DNA of 64,000 nt from Combretum micranthum. Lineage: Eukaryota > Streptophyta > Magnoliopsida > Myrtales > Combretaceae. Within the stretch, counting starts at the first letter, position 1. Every line of letters starts with the position of its first letter. This document shows, one piece after another, positions 49,771-61,483 of this stretch. The DNA lies in NCBI GenBank assembly GCA_024138025.1, contig JAMXBD010002789.1:62001-126000 (forward strand), in the 5' to 3' direction. The notes below the pieces were generated by a model. That model was given only the letters and a program-made list of their open reading frames with translations. It searched no databases and was not told the DNA's origin. The position numbers were made by a program, and so were the translations under genes.

Positions 49771-50165
49771 GCCAAAGGCATAACCAAAAACTCATAGTGC
49801 CCATATCTGGTTCGAAAAGCTGTTTTTGGCACATCTTCAGGCTTAATTCTGAGTTGATGATAACCCGATCTCAAGTCAATTCGGGAGAAAACGGTAGCCC
49901 CTTGTAATTGATCAAACAAATCATCAATACGCGGCAAAGGATATTTGTTCTTTATTGTTACTTTATTCAACTCTCTATAATCAATACACAACCTCAGCGA
50001 ATTATCCTTTTTCCTTACAAATAAAACAGGGGCTCCCCAAGGAGAAACACTAGGTCTGATAAAACCTTGCTCCAATAATTCTTGCAATTGTTTCTTTAAT
50101 TCCCGTAGTTCAAGTGGAGCCATTCTATATGGTGCCTTTGAGATTGGTTCGGTACCAGGTACCAA
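49767..50165 (-). pseudogene. pol: Element F pol, N-terminal part of reverse transcriptase
   Basis: 132 codons covering the RT fingers and first palm region. It has [47 protein letters not shown] (first catalytic aspartate, motif A) and [13 protein letters not shown]. The frame then hits a TGA. The conserved text resumes one base out of register in the 822-codon frame, indicating a single-base deletion in a T run near 49778. The frame upstream toward protease is also broken. Confidence 0.88.
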
Positions 50166-50559
50166 ATCAATTCCAAAATCAATTTCCCGTTTTGGTGGTA
50201 AATTATAACTTTTCCGGAAAACATCAGAAATTCCTTTACTACCAAAATTTCCGCAAGATTATCTTCTTTCCTTTCTCCCTCAGAAGCATACAGAAAGTTT
50301 GAATCCCATTGACGGTGTCCATTACTTAACATTAGTTCAAATGAACTAATTCCTTTTGTTGTGGAATCACCAATCCTCCAATAAAAACGACTCGGGATCC
50401 ATTTGCAGCTTGAAATTTATTTCTTTCTCTGGCAATCAATTGTAACTTTTGTTTTGGTCATCCAATTCATGCCCAAAATTACTTCATATTATTTATTCCA
50501 ATACTATCAAATCAGTAGTAGTATCATGATCTGTAATTTAAGGGAACAATCCTTAATTA

Positions 50560-50760
50560 CTTCCTTAGAATTCACAATACTACCAGTTGGATCTTCACAC
50601 TAAAACTTCCTGGAATCACTGTTGTGGGCATCCCGGTTCGTTTTGCTGCCTTGGGAGTGATGAAAGAGTGTGTAGCACCAGAATCAAACAAGGCATAGAC
50701 GATATGATTTGCTATGGAAATATTTCCTGAATTAACGAATTATGTAAAGTTATTCAAAAC
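50560..50760 (-). pseudogene. Element F aspartic protease region
   Basis: The minus strand around 50640-50705 reads YALFDSGATHSFITPKAA. The retroviral-type aspartic protease active site DSGAT is at 50671-50685. It would process the Gag-Pol polyprotein. The flanking 50170-50560 and 50760-51010 are pol/gag linker text broken by shifts, so no long frame survives. Confidence 0.8.
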
Positions 50761-51013
50761 GGAAACTATTAGTGTTTTCTATTATCAACCTAAATCAACT
50801 TAACAAGTCTAATTTACTACTAGGGCTTTACCTCTAAGAATATTGAAATTCCTACTTTAGTAAAAGAAAAGAGTTTAACTTAGATATATACCTGCAATAA
50901 GTCCGGAAGAATAAACATCTTCATGATCCATTCCAGTCAATTCTGGGATTTGATCCTCATCATAACCACAATCCCAAGTAGTTTCAAGATTGAATAGTCG
51001 TCCTCCAGAACGA

Positions 51014-52290
51014 TTACTTGTCCTCCATTCTTCCTTTCAGCAGAATTACTTCCTGTACCAATTCTGGTTTGATTGCATTCATCTGTCTTTTTGGGCAAGT
51101 GTTAGAGAAGTGCCCAGTTTGTTTACAAATGAAACAAGTAGTAACTGGTTTCTTTGGACAATCATTAATCAAATGCGTAGCATCTCCACAGAAATAACAT
51201 TTATTCCTCAATTGGGGGCAAGACCTTGGTTTATGGTCTCCATTGCATTTCCAGCATTTGACATCCTGACTATTTCTGCTCTTCTTACCAGAGTAGGGCC
51301 TTTGAAATGGGTTTCTTAAATCTATTTTTGAATCTTGGCCCTTCAAATGGTCTTCTTCCGAACACATTCACCTTTTTTTCTTCTTGCTTACTTTTTCTTT
51401 TTCTAGCATTCTCTAACACCCGAGCTTTCTCCACCAAAGCCTGATAGGTGTTAACTCCAAATTCTTCTAATCTACACCTCATATCTTCATCCAACCCACT
51501 GAGAAAAACTTGCATTTTTAACTCCTCACTATTTCGGTAAGACTCAGGGGCATGTTGTAATAACTTGCTGAATTCAGTTTCATATTGATCGATGGGGCGT
51601 CCTTGCTGGAAATATGCAAGAAATTAGCACTGTATTGCACTTTCAAACTTGTTGGAAAATATTCTTTTAAAATTCTTGTCGAAAAATTTCCCAGGCTATT
51701 GGATTTACCAAATCCCTTTTCTCGATTCCCACCAAGTACGAGCACGAATTTGAGCATATAGGTACCATATTCAGTCTTCAAATTTTCTGGTACCTCAAAA
51801 GCAGCAAAAGATCTCTCCACTTGGCTAACCAGTCTTCGGCCTCATCTGGCTGGCCGTAGGATCCATCAAAATACCTGTTGCATTTAATAAACTCAGGTAA
51901 CATGCTCCTATATGGTCTTGGTGGTAGTGGAGGCAGTGGAACTGGATCAACTGGAATTTCTGGAGGTGGTACTGGTGCCGCTGGGGCTACTGGAATCACC
52001 GGAGGTGGTGGTGCTGGTGCTGGTGCTGCTGGAGCTACTGGGATCACCGGGGGTGGTGGTACTGGTACTGCTGGGGCCGGAGCTTGCGGACCTCCTTGTG
52101 CTAAAGCTCCAACTATATCTGCCAAACGAGCAATGGCAGCCAAAACTTCATCAGATCTATCTTGCCTTGGAGGCGGCGGTGGTGCATCTTGTTCGGGCGG
52201 AGCTGCTTGAGGTTCAGGATCTCTATGAAAAACATAAGTACGACGTGGGGGTCGTCCACGACCTCTTCCGGATGGTCTGTTCATCAACAT
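51014..52290 (-). pseudogene. gag: Element F gag (capsid and nucleocapsid), frameshifted
   Basis: The start is taken at 52290, where a basic N-terminus (RPSGRGRGRPPRR) begins. A Pro/Ala-rich linker follows, then a capsid entry with LPEFIKCNRYFDGSYGQPDEAEDWL. Frame breaks occur near 51800, between 51620 and 51520, and near 51300. The last frame (51367-51014) carries three zinc knuckles at its residues 38-50 (C-x2-C-x3-H-x4-C), 57-70 and 78-91 (both C-x2-C-x4-H-x4-C). The first is one residue short. Gag packages element RNA. The multiple small shifts could be real decay or assembly errors in homopolymers. Confidence 0.88.
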
Positions 52291-52777
52291 GAAGAAGAAA
52301 ATTTCTCGTATAATTAATAAATATAAACAATATATTATTAAAACAAAATTTCAATAAAGTATTAACATTATATACACAATCGTACAAAGAAAATAGCAAA
52401 AGTTATACTTCTATTAACTTTTAGTCAAGTTAGATACACTGATAAGGTAGTTGCCTCCTTTAGGACAACTCTTACAAGTGGTTCTTATATACAAAAGATC
52501 ACACAACTATTTACATGGAATCTTAATACATGTTTTCCTATTCTCAAAAGACATCAAAGGAAAACCACAGGGAGATATTATCTAAGTCAATACACCGTCA
52601 ACCCTGGATACATAAGATTCCCAAAAAGAATTCCCCCAAAATACATCAAAACCCTAATAGCAACCTAGCCTTAACTATGAGGAATAATCATGGATGATTT
52701 CTATATATACACCAAAAGTGAAATCATTTCCGACTATTCCTTCCATCTACTGCTAACTATAAGGGCTGTGCTCATCA

Positions 52778-53830
52778 TCACACTCCATCTACTGGAGGTA
52801 AAGTCCGAGGTGGACTGTCTGAAGAAGCGATGCTAGATGAACCGTCCTCAGAGTCTGGAGCAAAGAAACCCGAAGTATCAAGTAAAGAAGGGTCAGCTAT
52901 AGTATCCGTAGACATGGGAGGCTGAACATCAGCAACAGCTGCATCCCCTGTAAAAACCAAGTCCCCAACATCCTGTGGTGGCAGAAAAGGCTCCTGAACA
53001 AAAGGGAAACTATCATCTCCGGCAGGAAATAACTCAATGGAAAGCTCCTGAAATGTCATAGGCAACGACTCCAAAGGAGACATGACACTCTCGGCAAACT
53101 GCCAAGCCTGCTGAACAGCCTCAGGTGTCTCATCCTCTATCTGAACACCAACCTGAGAGACAGGCTCCCATATCGGCTGATACACAGGGTCCATAATAGA
53201 CTGAGGCGGGGGTCCCAAAAGGCGGAGGTATCGGTGGTAACGGAAAGTCCCACGTCGGTACGATCTGTCCTGCCAGTGCTGATAAGGTGGGAAAATCATC
53301 TGCTGCTGCTAAAGAATATCCTCCAGTATCAGGTCCCACTGGTGGTGGATGCGTAGTCGGTATCCATCGCTGTGCATATGCTGAAAAAACTCCCGCATGA
53401 TGGGCAGCCATCATAGCCTGGTGATCTCTACAGAAATCTCTAGCATATGCTAACTCTGGACTCATCTGTACCCAAGTCCTAAAATCAGGTCTGCCGGGTG
53501 GTGTCCCAGGGCCAACTAAGAATATCACATCCTCAAATGGCACTCCCTCATGTCCAAATAAAAGTGCCACCTCCTCAAGAACATACATAGTCTCAATATC
53601 AGTCAGACGTCCAGCGGATGTATGAAACTGCAGCTTAAGCATCCTATCATGCCATTCACCCCACAATCCTGCTCGCCACCAAGTAATAACTGTATCTATA
53701 TCCTTAGGCCTCCCGTATAGAGCAAGATCCTCGCAAAGAACACGAAGTCTATGACGATAGGAAATCAGACTCTCTTCAGGTTGAAGACGGAAAGTGATCC
53801 ACTCATCCCGAACTTGAAGATAAGATTTCT
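52778..53830 (-). pseudogene. Unrecognised extra frame between PBS and gag of element F
   Basis: In element sense, a coding-like frame runs from 53830 (directly after TTTTTTGTAG) to a stop at 52778. One frame break lies in the C/G run near 53205-53215. The first part is folded-looking, with LISYRHRLRVLCEDLALYGR, ITWWRAGLWGEWHDRMLKLQ and VLEEVALLFGHEGVPFEDV. The last 150 residues or so are acidic and low-complexity, with many Pro, Ser and Asp. It is not gag, which starts later at 52290 with its own zinc knuckles. I do not recognise a family. No early in-frame ATG exists, which fits use as a downstream exon. Confidence 0.5.
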
Positions 53831-53926
53831 ACAAAAAATAAGAAAAAGAAAAGAAAACTAACTTAGTTCTTTATTTTCCATAAATATATCTATAAAATAT
53901 AATTCTATAATTACTATATATTACCC
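53831..53926 (-). other. Putative intron in the leader of element F
   Basis: On the minus strand, the sequence after GAGTGG starts GTAATATATAG, is T-rich, and ends TTTCTTATTTTTTGTAG. Frames on both sides are open and in phase 0: ..LLRDEWGITEW before, KSYLQVRDEWITF after. U-rich content and length of about 96 nt suit a plant intron. Not experimentally supported. Confidence 0.5.
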
Positions 53927-54008
53927 ACTCGGTTATACCCCACTCATCTCTCAGTAAGGTTTGTTTTCTTACTTCTAAGGTCTGATTAAGCGCCAATGCT
54001 TAAACACC

Positions 54009-54020
54009 GCTCTGATACCA
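54009..54020 (-). other. Primer binding site (initiator tRNA-Met) of element F
   Basis: TGGTATCAGAGC on the minus strand, 9 nt inside the 5' LTR. It is complementary to the 3' end of plant initiator tRNA-Met and fixes the element's polarity. Confidence 0.92.
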
Positions 54021-54029
54021 ATCCAAAAC

Positions 54030-57000
54030 TGTCACGCCCCGAGGGTATCTTAGACGGGACAGTTCCGCCATACACAATATCCGGCTTAAGATTTAAATCA
54101 TAAATCTCTTAAAGCCATAAATATTGTGCAGAAGCGTATCCTGAATAGATAACCACAGGGTTTGATAGTACCAGATTAGCCATATAAAATACAACTAATA
54201 GTCTCAAAACTAACTTAATAACTACTGCAGAAATATAACATTAAAAGAAAAGTAGTTTAAGAGTGTATACAACAAAGCAGTTGGGTTACTGATCCTATAA
54301 ATATTACAATCCTGTTTCAAAGATTTATTTAAAAACCCCTCCCAGGAAAAAGAAGAAGGAACTCTCTTCAACCCTCGTATCCTTCCCTCAAAACCCTGAA
54401 TCCAAAGGGGAGCTAACCTGAGGGTAGCCTCGTCCTGACTGGTACCAAAGATAGTCCTGTGACAATAAACTGTAAGGGAGTGAGCGACCACAGGCTCAGC
54501 GAGTTATATTCCTCACACTATACCATTCAAGCAAGTTATTAATTCAAACATATGCAATGCAAACAATCAAGTGAACAAATATATATAGCCAACCGGTAAC
54601 CATATACATATTCGGATTTGCGCCCTCCGAATCCGGGGTTGGGGTACATCCACTCATCAGCACCCAGATTAATATACTTCGGGAATCAAATTTCTCAAGA
54701 AAACTTTTTATATATCAAAATAATATACATATAACAACATCCCAGTGAAGTAATAAATCCGAAACAATGACCCGGCGCGATTCTAGGAGAAGGGCCGTCT
54801 CCCCAGGACGACTTAGTTCCCATTCCCCTAGAACAAGGCCCATGGTACACACTAGGTATATACCACTTCGGTCCTCCATGTTCACCATCCTCACGGGACA
54901 GTGCGGCCCATCCGGATCAAGGTGTAGTGGTGATGGCCTTCTACGTGCATGAATGCTATGCATGAACGTATTCAATTATTATGTCAGATTGTTTTATATT
55001 TATTTACTTGGTGTGCAAACAAGTTCATACACTTTCATTTCTATTCTATAGCATCCAATGGGTTAGAATATACTTACAATATTTTATCAACCAATTCAAG
55101 TAACCACAGTCACAGTTTATTTCCCAACCCCTTAATATTTGATTACATGATTAATTCTATTCTACAACCACAATCAAGTATAGAGATCATAGGAATATAC
55201 TCACCTGTCCATATTTCTTGTCAGTCGTAATAGTCAACAGGCAGATCAAGCTCAGAGTCAGAATCACCTGAATATAAGTAAAGATGGAAATATACTATAA
55301 GAATTGACTAAAAACATCTAATATATAAATATATATATATCTCTACTACAGACTTCCTATATTCTGGAATCTATTACTAAAACCTTATATAGCTAATAAA
55401 ATCGATTTAACGTAGATTATACGTACAAACGTAGTTTACTAATTATTTTTGAGCTATATGAAATATAAGCAAAATAATAATAGTATCCAAATAAATAAAA
55501 ATATCATTATTAAGGATAAAGAAAATTTTAATCAAGTAACCTAAGTAATTAAACATATAGATATATATATATATATGTATTGAAAGGTTAAAGGAAATAA
55601 TTTAATAAACACGAATAATAATAATAATAAACAATAATAATAATAATAATAATATAATAATAATAATACCATATTTAAGTCTATGTATATATAAGCATAT
55701 AAAAACAAATAGATTAACATACTTATATTATATTAATAATTTAATTCTTATATATATAAAGCATAAATATAATATATATAACAAGAAATATATATATCCT
55801 ATAGTATATATAAGTATGAATATATAAATATATAGCATATAAGGGCTTATACATATACATATATACATAGACAAATTATTTAAGTATATAATATATACAT
55901 ATATACATATACCTATCGTATATTATATATCATACACATATATACATATATACTAATCATATATATATATAACATATACATATACATATATATATATCTC
56001 CATAAGAAGCAGCAGAGCTGCTTTGGGAAGGAGAGGCAGCGTGGCCGCTGCCGCTCGAGCGCTCATCTGGAGCGCCTGCTCGAGCGCTGCTGAGCGCTCG
56101 CTGGGCGCTCTTTCAGCGCTCCTTGAGCGCTCGCTGAGCGCTCTGAGCGCTGGAGCGCTGCTCGAGCGATAGCTCGAGCCCTCCATGAGCGCTCGCTGAG
56201 CGCTTCTGAGCGCTCAGCTTGAGCGCTCCATGCGCGCTCGCTGAGCGTTGCCCAGCGAAGACAGAGCAGGGGGCTCTGTCAGAGAGCGGTGGTGCGGGTG
56301 TGTGTGTTTTGGGTGATGCTGGGGCGACTGATGTGGTGCGGTGGGGTGCTGTGGGGTGCTGGGGCAGTGCGGTGGTGTGCTGGGATGGTGCGACGAGGAA
56401 GAAGAAGAAGAAAAACAGAGGAGGAAGAAGAAACAGAGGAAGAAGAAGAAGAAAAAGAAGAAGAAGAAGAAGAAACAGAGGAGCTCACCTTTCTTCGGAC
56501 CACTGCTCCTACGGAAGAAGAAAGAAGATCAAAAGAAAAGAAAAGAAAATGAAACAAAGAAGGAAAGAAACAGAGGAAATCCAAAACGAAAGAAAAAGAA
56601 AGAAAAGGAGGAGAAGGAAACCGCAGCTTAAGTATATATATATATATATAAATCCAAAGTCAAAGGGAGCTTGTGGTCAACAAACCCAACTGTCAGACTT
56701 ATCCTTCGCAATTATCTTATATAAATATATATATGTAATAAAATAATTGCAACATGGATCTTCTTAAATTTCTTGTTGACTAATTGTCTCGGAAAATTTT
56801 AATCCAAAAATAAGGAATATCCCATTTAAACAAAATAGCACGGTCTAAATTTTTAATAGTAAATCGAATAATATTATTATCGTATAAGATCAAATATTCA
56901 GACAACATTCGGACAAGGAATTTATAAATAAAATCTTTAATTAATACTGTTTAGAGTAGATTCATAATTGAATAAAGAAAAATTAATTTATGAAGAAGTT

Positions 57001-57106
57001 TATACTTAATTTGATAAATAAAAATAAAATAAAATAATCAAAATAATAATTAAAATTATCAAAACAATTTAAGAAATCAGAAATCGGAAATTTTTCGGAG
57101 CTCACA
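54030..57106 (-). repeat. 5' LTR of element F
   Basis: Collinear with 44266-47306 over its whole length. It has the same exon-like blocks, palindrome array (about 56050-56245) and microsatellites. Sample differences include two bases inserted in the C run at 54337, a C/T change at about 54471, a lost C near 55024 and a rearranged palindrome array. Confidence 0.92.
55205..55267 (-). CDS. Putative 14-residue acidic peptide exon in LTR F (5' copy)
   Basis: Identical in sequence and boundaries to the block in the 3' LTR. An AG acceptor-like site is at 55268-55270, codons run 55265-55224, and TGA is at 55223-55221. A GTGAGT donor-like site follows at 55204. This is the copy that would lie in the transcribed 5' leader. 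Both LTR copies keep it intact although gag and pol are broken. Confidence 0.45.
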
Positions 57107-57420
57107 GACATTAAAAGAGTGGAAGAGCCTTTATAGTCCTATCGATGAGACCATCTAAAAAATCAATTAACTGTTAAATTAAATATAATAATGGAAACAT
57201 TTATAATTTTAGTGGCGAGAATATGATTGAGTTTGATGTAAACCATTGGATAGCCGATGAGACTGATCTCATCACAATTAATGATGTGACCATAGAACTT
57301 TCCAGGAAGTATTTAGGAGCACGAAAATTTTAATTAGGTATAAAATTGAACTTTTTAAAATTCAAGTACTTAATTGATCATTTTCTCAAAGTTCTCAAAT
57401 TGGGCATTACCCCTTTTATT

Positions 57421-58200
57421 TTTATTAATATTTAATTTAGAATTGTTAACATACTATGTGAGAAGATAATACATTTTGTTTATATTTTAGCAAGTCCCTA
57501 AATAAACCTTTTTTTCTATGTAGTTTTTTTCCAAATGAATTTAAAAATACCTCCACACTAATGCCGCATTTGATGTATATCAAACGAAACTAAGGGGGAA
57601 AAAAAGTAACCAAATATGGAAAAAAAAGAAGAAAATAATAACAAAACTACGCAAACAAGGATAAGTCTGATAAACCAATCATTTAAATGATCAAACGAAA
57701 GCGAAGTAAGGTTAACTTTTTTTTTTAATTTTTAAATCTATTTAAAGGATAGTTTTGGTTGGTTAATTTGTTTTAATCTACTTAATTTTCAAAGAGCTAG
57801 AAATTTTTAACTCTATTATCAACCCACTAAAATATATTTGCTATTTACTAAGTCTTCTAAATCCCTCCACTCATATCTTATCAAAACGTTATAGTAGAAA
57901 TAACGGTTTTAGTTCATTGTTTTATAAGTGGTAAATATTAATTAATAATTATGCTAGATAATTTGAAAAGGAAATGTTTAATTTGTGGATAGGTGAGTTA
58001 ACTCATTTAATCCAAGAAGCTTCAAATTGGTTTGGTTGATAATTGACTCCTTTAACCATTAACACCTTCTAGGGGAGAAAAAGAGAAAATAAGAGAGAGA
58101 CTGAATTGGATTGCAAAATATTAATTAATGTATTAACAGTCCTTTCACTTGATATGTATAGCTATTCACTCATTCTTATTCGATATAAAGCTGATATTAT
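57421..58200. other. No gene seen
   Basis: AT-rich spacer without supportable frames or repeat boundaries. Confidence 0.4.
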
Positions 58201-58202
58201 TT

Positions 58203-58510
58203 TAGGACATTCACTTGAAAGGAATGATAATTCATAATAAATTGTTATTTATGTAAAATGATGAATACTAATTCGTGTCTTTAACTAATGAATTATCATC
58301 TATTTTTCAATTTTGTCATATATACCCTATCTTGAAAATAATACTTACATACAAGGGGTATTATAGATATTTTACTTTTACTATAATAATTACTTGTTTT
58401 ACATTTTATACCAAGTGAACATTGTAATAGTCATTACAACTCTATTTTATTCCATTTGAATTGGAATTTCATTCTATTCTTATTCCATTCAGTGAAGTGA
58501 CGGGTAGTAA
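58203..58510. mobile_element. Probable Tourist-like MITE
   Basis: The left end GGACATTCACTTGAAAGGAATG and the right end (complement of CATTCAGTGAAGTGACGGG) form imperfect inverted repeats. They resemble the termini of the MITE at 17370-17661 (CACTTCGCTGAATG). Exact ends and target duplication are unclear. Confidence 0.5.
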
Positions 58511-58639
58511 ATAAGTTAGAATGGTCAACCATTTAGTCTATCCTATTATAAGTTAGAGTAAATTGGCTTGTAATTTAGCATGAAAATATAATGATGATTC
58601 TGACTTGGTGTTTGGTAACCTTCACTATATACTTTTTTT

Positions 58640-59003
58640 GGGTTAATGACAAAAATGGTAAGTTTTCGCAAAAAAAAAATTGGGTATCTAAAGTTTGGTT
58701 TTCAACAATTTGATATATAAACAAAGTTTTTATTGACTTTTTTATTCATATATGAAGTTTGGTTTTAATTTTTGATACTAGAACAAAGTTTTTTTTTTTT
58801 TTTTTTATATCTGAACAAGTGAAACGAGGTATATAAAAATTGCAAAAAAAGGTTTGTTCATATATCAAAATTGTTAAAACCAAAATTCAGGTATGAAAAA
58901 AAATCAATAAAAGCTTTGTTCAAGTACCAAAATATTTAAAATCAAATCTGGGTACCTAATTATTTTATTTGCAAAAGTTTAAGTACCATTTTTATCATTA
59001 TCC
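58640..59003. mobile_element. Foldback MITE
   Basis: It begins GGGTTAATGACAAAAATGGTA and ends with the imperfect inverse TACCATTTTTATCATTATCC. The halves are inverted copies of a TTTGTTCA/ATATATCAAA-type text, giving a long potential hairpin. It is probably Mutator-like, but a target duplication was not resolved. Confidence 0.6.
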
Positions 59004-59009
59004 TGCTCT

Positions 59010-60190
59010 TTTTAGTTGATCATATTTGGAATGGAGCTATATAGTCATGATGGAAAATGCATATCAAGATGTACACATGAATAAGATGTATATAGTATTA
59101 TGATAGAGATAATATCTACATGTATGATATGTATAATATAGTACTATCTGAATGCGTACGCATGATGCATGTGGTAAAAATAACAAAAACCTTAAAAATT
59201 AGTTCAATTTTTTTTGAAATCAAATTATAAAAAAATAGATTTCAATGATAATTTTTAAAACATTTGAGCATTTTCAACCATACCAAGTATTTAATTTTAG
59301 CAATTAAGTGGTAAAAAATTTCACAATCATATATCTATATCCTAAAATTTTATAGTAATGCTTTCATATACCAATAATGCGTATACACTTGAATGCAACG
59401 ACATTAATATCTATAACACAAAGAGGGCTTAAAGGCATTCAATTCATATTATCTATTTAATTGTTGAAGTGTGTTTATATTAAGAAATATCTAAGCATTC
59501 AAAGGTATATTACATTAAGAGAGAAAAAAAAAAAAGGGAAAAAAATCAGTTTAGTAATACAATGTAATTTTGTATAAGTATTTTATAAACAATTGAATAC
59601 TAAATTTAATGCAGTTAAGTCATAATTGTGCTATGGTAATAAGTAATAATCATAATACTGTAAATTTAATAATAATGGTGGCATATAAATATTGTATGTG
59701 TATGTATATAAATATATAAATGTAAATTTTCAGTACAAAAGGGTAAATTAAAGTTGTTGATGGTTATAGCCTAAAGATATAACATAAAAGGCATGTATAT
59801 AAAATTAGAAATGTTAAATTAAATGAAATATTAATATATTCAAAGGGTAATTTGGTATTTTTAAAAAGATATCAAAACCTAATTTTGTATTTATTTTTAT
59901 ATAATTTATATTTATATATATTTTTTAAAACACTAGACACGTGTTCCTCGTCCAATAGTAGATATGAAATCCAAGGTAATAAGCAGAATTTTCAAAAAAC
60001 CTTTCCTAAAATACTTTCTATTTTATATATCTGTCTAAATTTTGTACAATATGATATTCTCTAATCTTAATTCATAGTAATTAATACTAACTTTTTTTTA
60101 TTTGATGCCTAAGGTTTTGTGAAAAGTGAGTATTTATACTATAAAGGATGCTAACATGGCAAAAAGGCATAAAAAAAAAAAAACAAAATT
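59010..60190. other. No gene seen
   Basis: Very AT-rich, with short frames only. Nothing identifiable. Confidence 0.4.
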
Positions 60191-60199
60191 CAAACACAC

Positions 60200-60620
60200 T
60201 AAACCCAATGTGAACCATGACCGAGCCGTGGGTTGTGTTTTCTTAATTTAACTTGAGTTTGTCCAAACATGGTTACGCTTCTTAATGCATTTACAACTAT
60301 GAATAATTCTTCGGTTGAAATTATAGTTCAAACGTGGTCATGTTGTTCATAGTGTTCTCGACTTTGAATTCATGATCTTCTAAACATGTGTCGCACTTCT
60401 TGTGATGTTTCAATCCTAAAACACTTTGCATTATTTTAGCTTTCACCACTAAGCATGGCCACGTCTCTCACCATGTTTTTGCCCATGTCTTCATTTTCTT
60501 GAACCACATTCGTGCTTCCGACTGTGTTTGTAACTATGATTAATTCTTCTTTCATTCATCCTTATGCATGGTTGTGTTTCTCATAGTGTCTCCTTATTTT
60601 GCATGATTGTGTTGATCTGA
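60200..60620. repeat. Degenerate tandem repeat, CATG.TC.CG.TTCTCA.TGTTT type
   Basis: Roughly 60-nt units repeat imperfectly, each with an AACATGGTTACG / AACGTGGTCATG / GCATGGCCACG word followed by TTCTTCAC or TTCTCA and TGTTT. It lies just left of text resembling a Tat/Ogre-type gypsy relic. Function and ancestry are uncertain. Confidence 0.4.
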
Positions 60621-60639
60621 TTGCTTGCTTTCAATAATT

Positions 60640-61480
60640 TATACCTTGTACACCTAAGATCAACAAATAAAGACAATAAGCACCAAATTTATAGGATTAT
60701 TGACAAAATAATTGCAAATGAAGATCAAATAATCCTTGAATGAATATGATAATTTAGACTTATCAAACGTCCCTACACTTAAGCTTTGATTATCCTAAAA
60801 AAATAGCTAAAGAGAACAAGATGAAAATTCAATCACAACACATAGGAAAAAACAAATCCTCAATGATATCCATCATTCAATCCACAAATTTTACCTTTTT
60901 AGCTCCTCTTACTTATCTATTTCAACTTATCAAGTAACGTCAAGGATCATTGTGCATTTAGCTTAGTCCAATCCTATTATGACATGCATTTAGGTTACCA
61001 ATGCAAGGATTTTAGAGCTAATCTAGGTAAATTAACATTTACCTCACCATTTAAACTAGCTTCCAAAGTAAAAAACTATCCAAAAGATCAAATAAAATAA
61101 TAGAGACTCAGTCAACTTCATCTCCTTATATACAAAAGTATAGACTTCTTGATTACTTCTCTAAGCATCATACTCCAAGGTGAATGCATATACATCATCT
61201 CATACTTTGAATCTTTCTCCCTGTTCGTATTTTTGACCTTTTTTTTTCAAATCACATAGTTGATCGCAGGGAATGAATCATGCTCTTTTGACAAACCAAG
61301 ACCCACCCTTATTAACCAGCCTTTTAACTTTAATTTCCATGTTAATTAGCAATAGAGTCGAATCTTCCCTTTGAAGCCTAAATCATCAATTCCATTCGGC
61401 TCCAGTCTTGCATGCCAAACATGACATTAGAGAATTAATAGCTCAAACACACTTATAACATGAGGAAGGAGTTAGTAAGC
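60640..61480 (-). mobile_element. Possible Tat/Ogre-like gypsy relic
   Basis: The phrase ACTTATCAAACGTCCCTACAC at about 60755-60775 and surrounding AT-rich text resemble stretches common near pol ends of large plant Ty3/gypsy Tat-lineage elements. No protein domain is readable, so this is a weak call. Confidence 0.25.
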
Positions 61481-61483
61481 AAT

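Larger units (their letters stand above)
44266..57106 (-). mobile_element. Element F: near full-length chromovirus (Tekay/Del-like Ty3/gypsy)
   Basis: The 12.84-kb element runs on the minus strand. Its 5' LTR is 54030-57106 (3077 bp) and its 3' LTR is 44266-47306 (3041 bp). Both have TG...CA ends and the target duplication is GACAT. Order in element direction: 5' LTR, PBS, an unrecognised extra frame, gag, protease, RT, RNase H, integrase, chromodomain, PPT, 3' LTR. A C-terminal chromodomain and LTRs of about 3 kb fit the Tekay (Del) chromovirus clade. The LTRs remain closely similar, differing by scattered substitutions and many short indels in homopolymers and AT repeats. gag and pol contain several frameshifts, so the copy as given is not intact. 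Confidence 0.93.
44105..57420. mobile_element. Small foldback element split by retrotransposon F
   Basis: The text left of F (44105-44265: ...GGTACCTAAACTTTAAAAAGTCC...) and right of F (57107-57420: ...GGACTTTTT-like inverse, TACTTAATTGATCATTTTC...) are imperfect inverted repeats of each other. Without F they form one foldback MITE of roughly 470 bp, similar to the relic at 35380-35560. F lies inside it with GACAT duplicated at 44261-44265 and 57107-57111. Confidence 0.6.

Noticed and set aside
54009..54020. GCTCTGATACCA as part of a tRNA gene
   Set aside because: It is the complement of a primer binding site beside an LTR, and no cloverleaf or B box is present.
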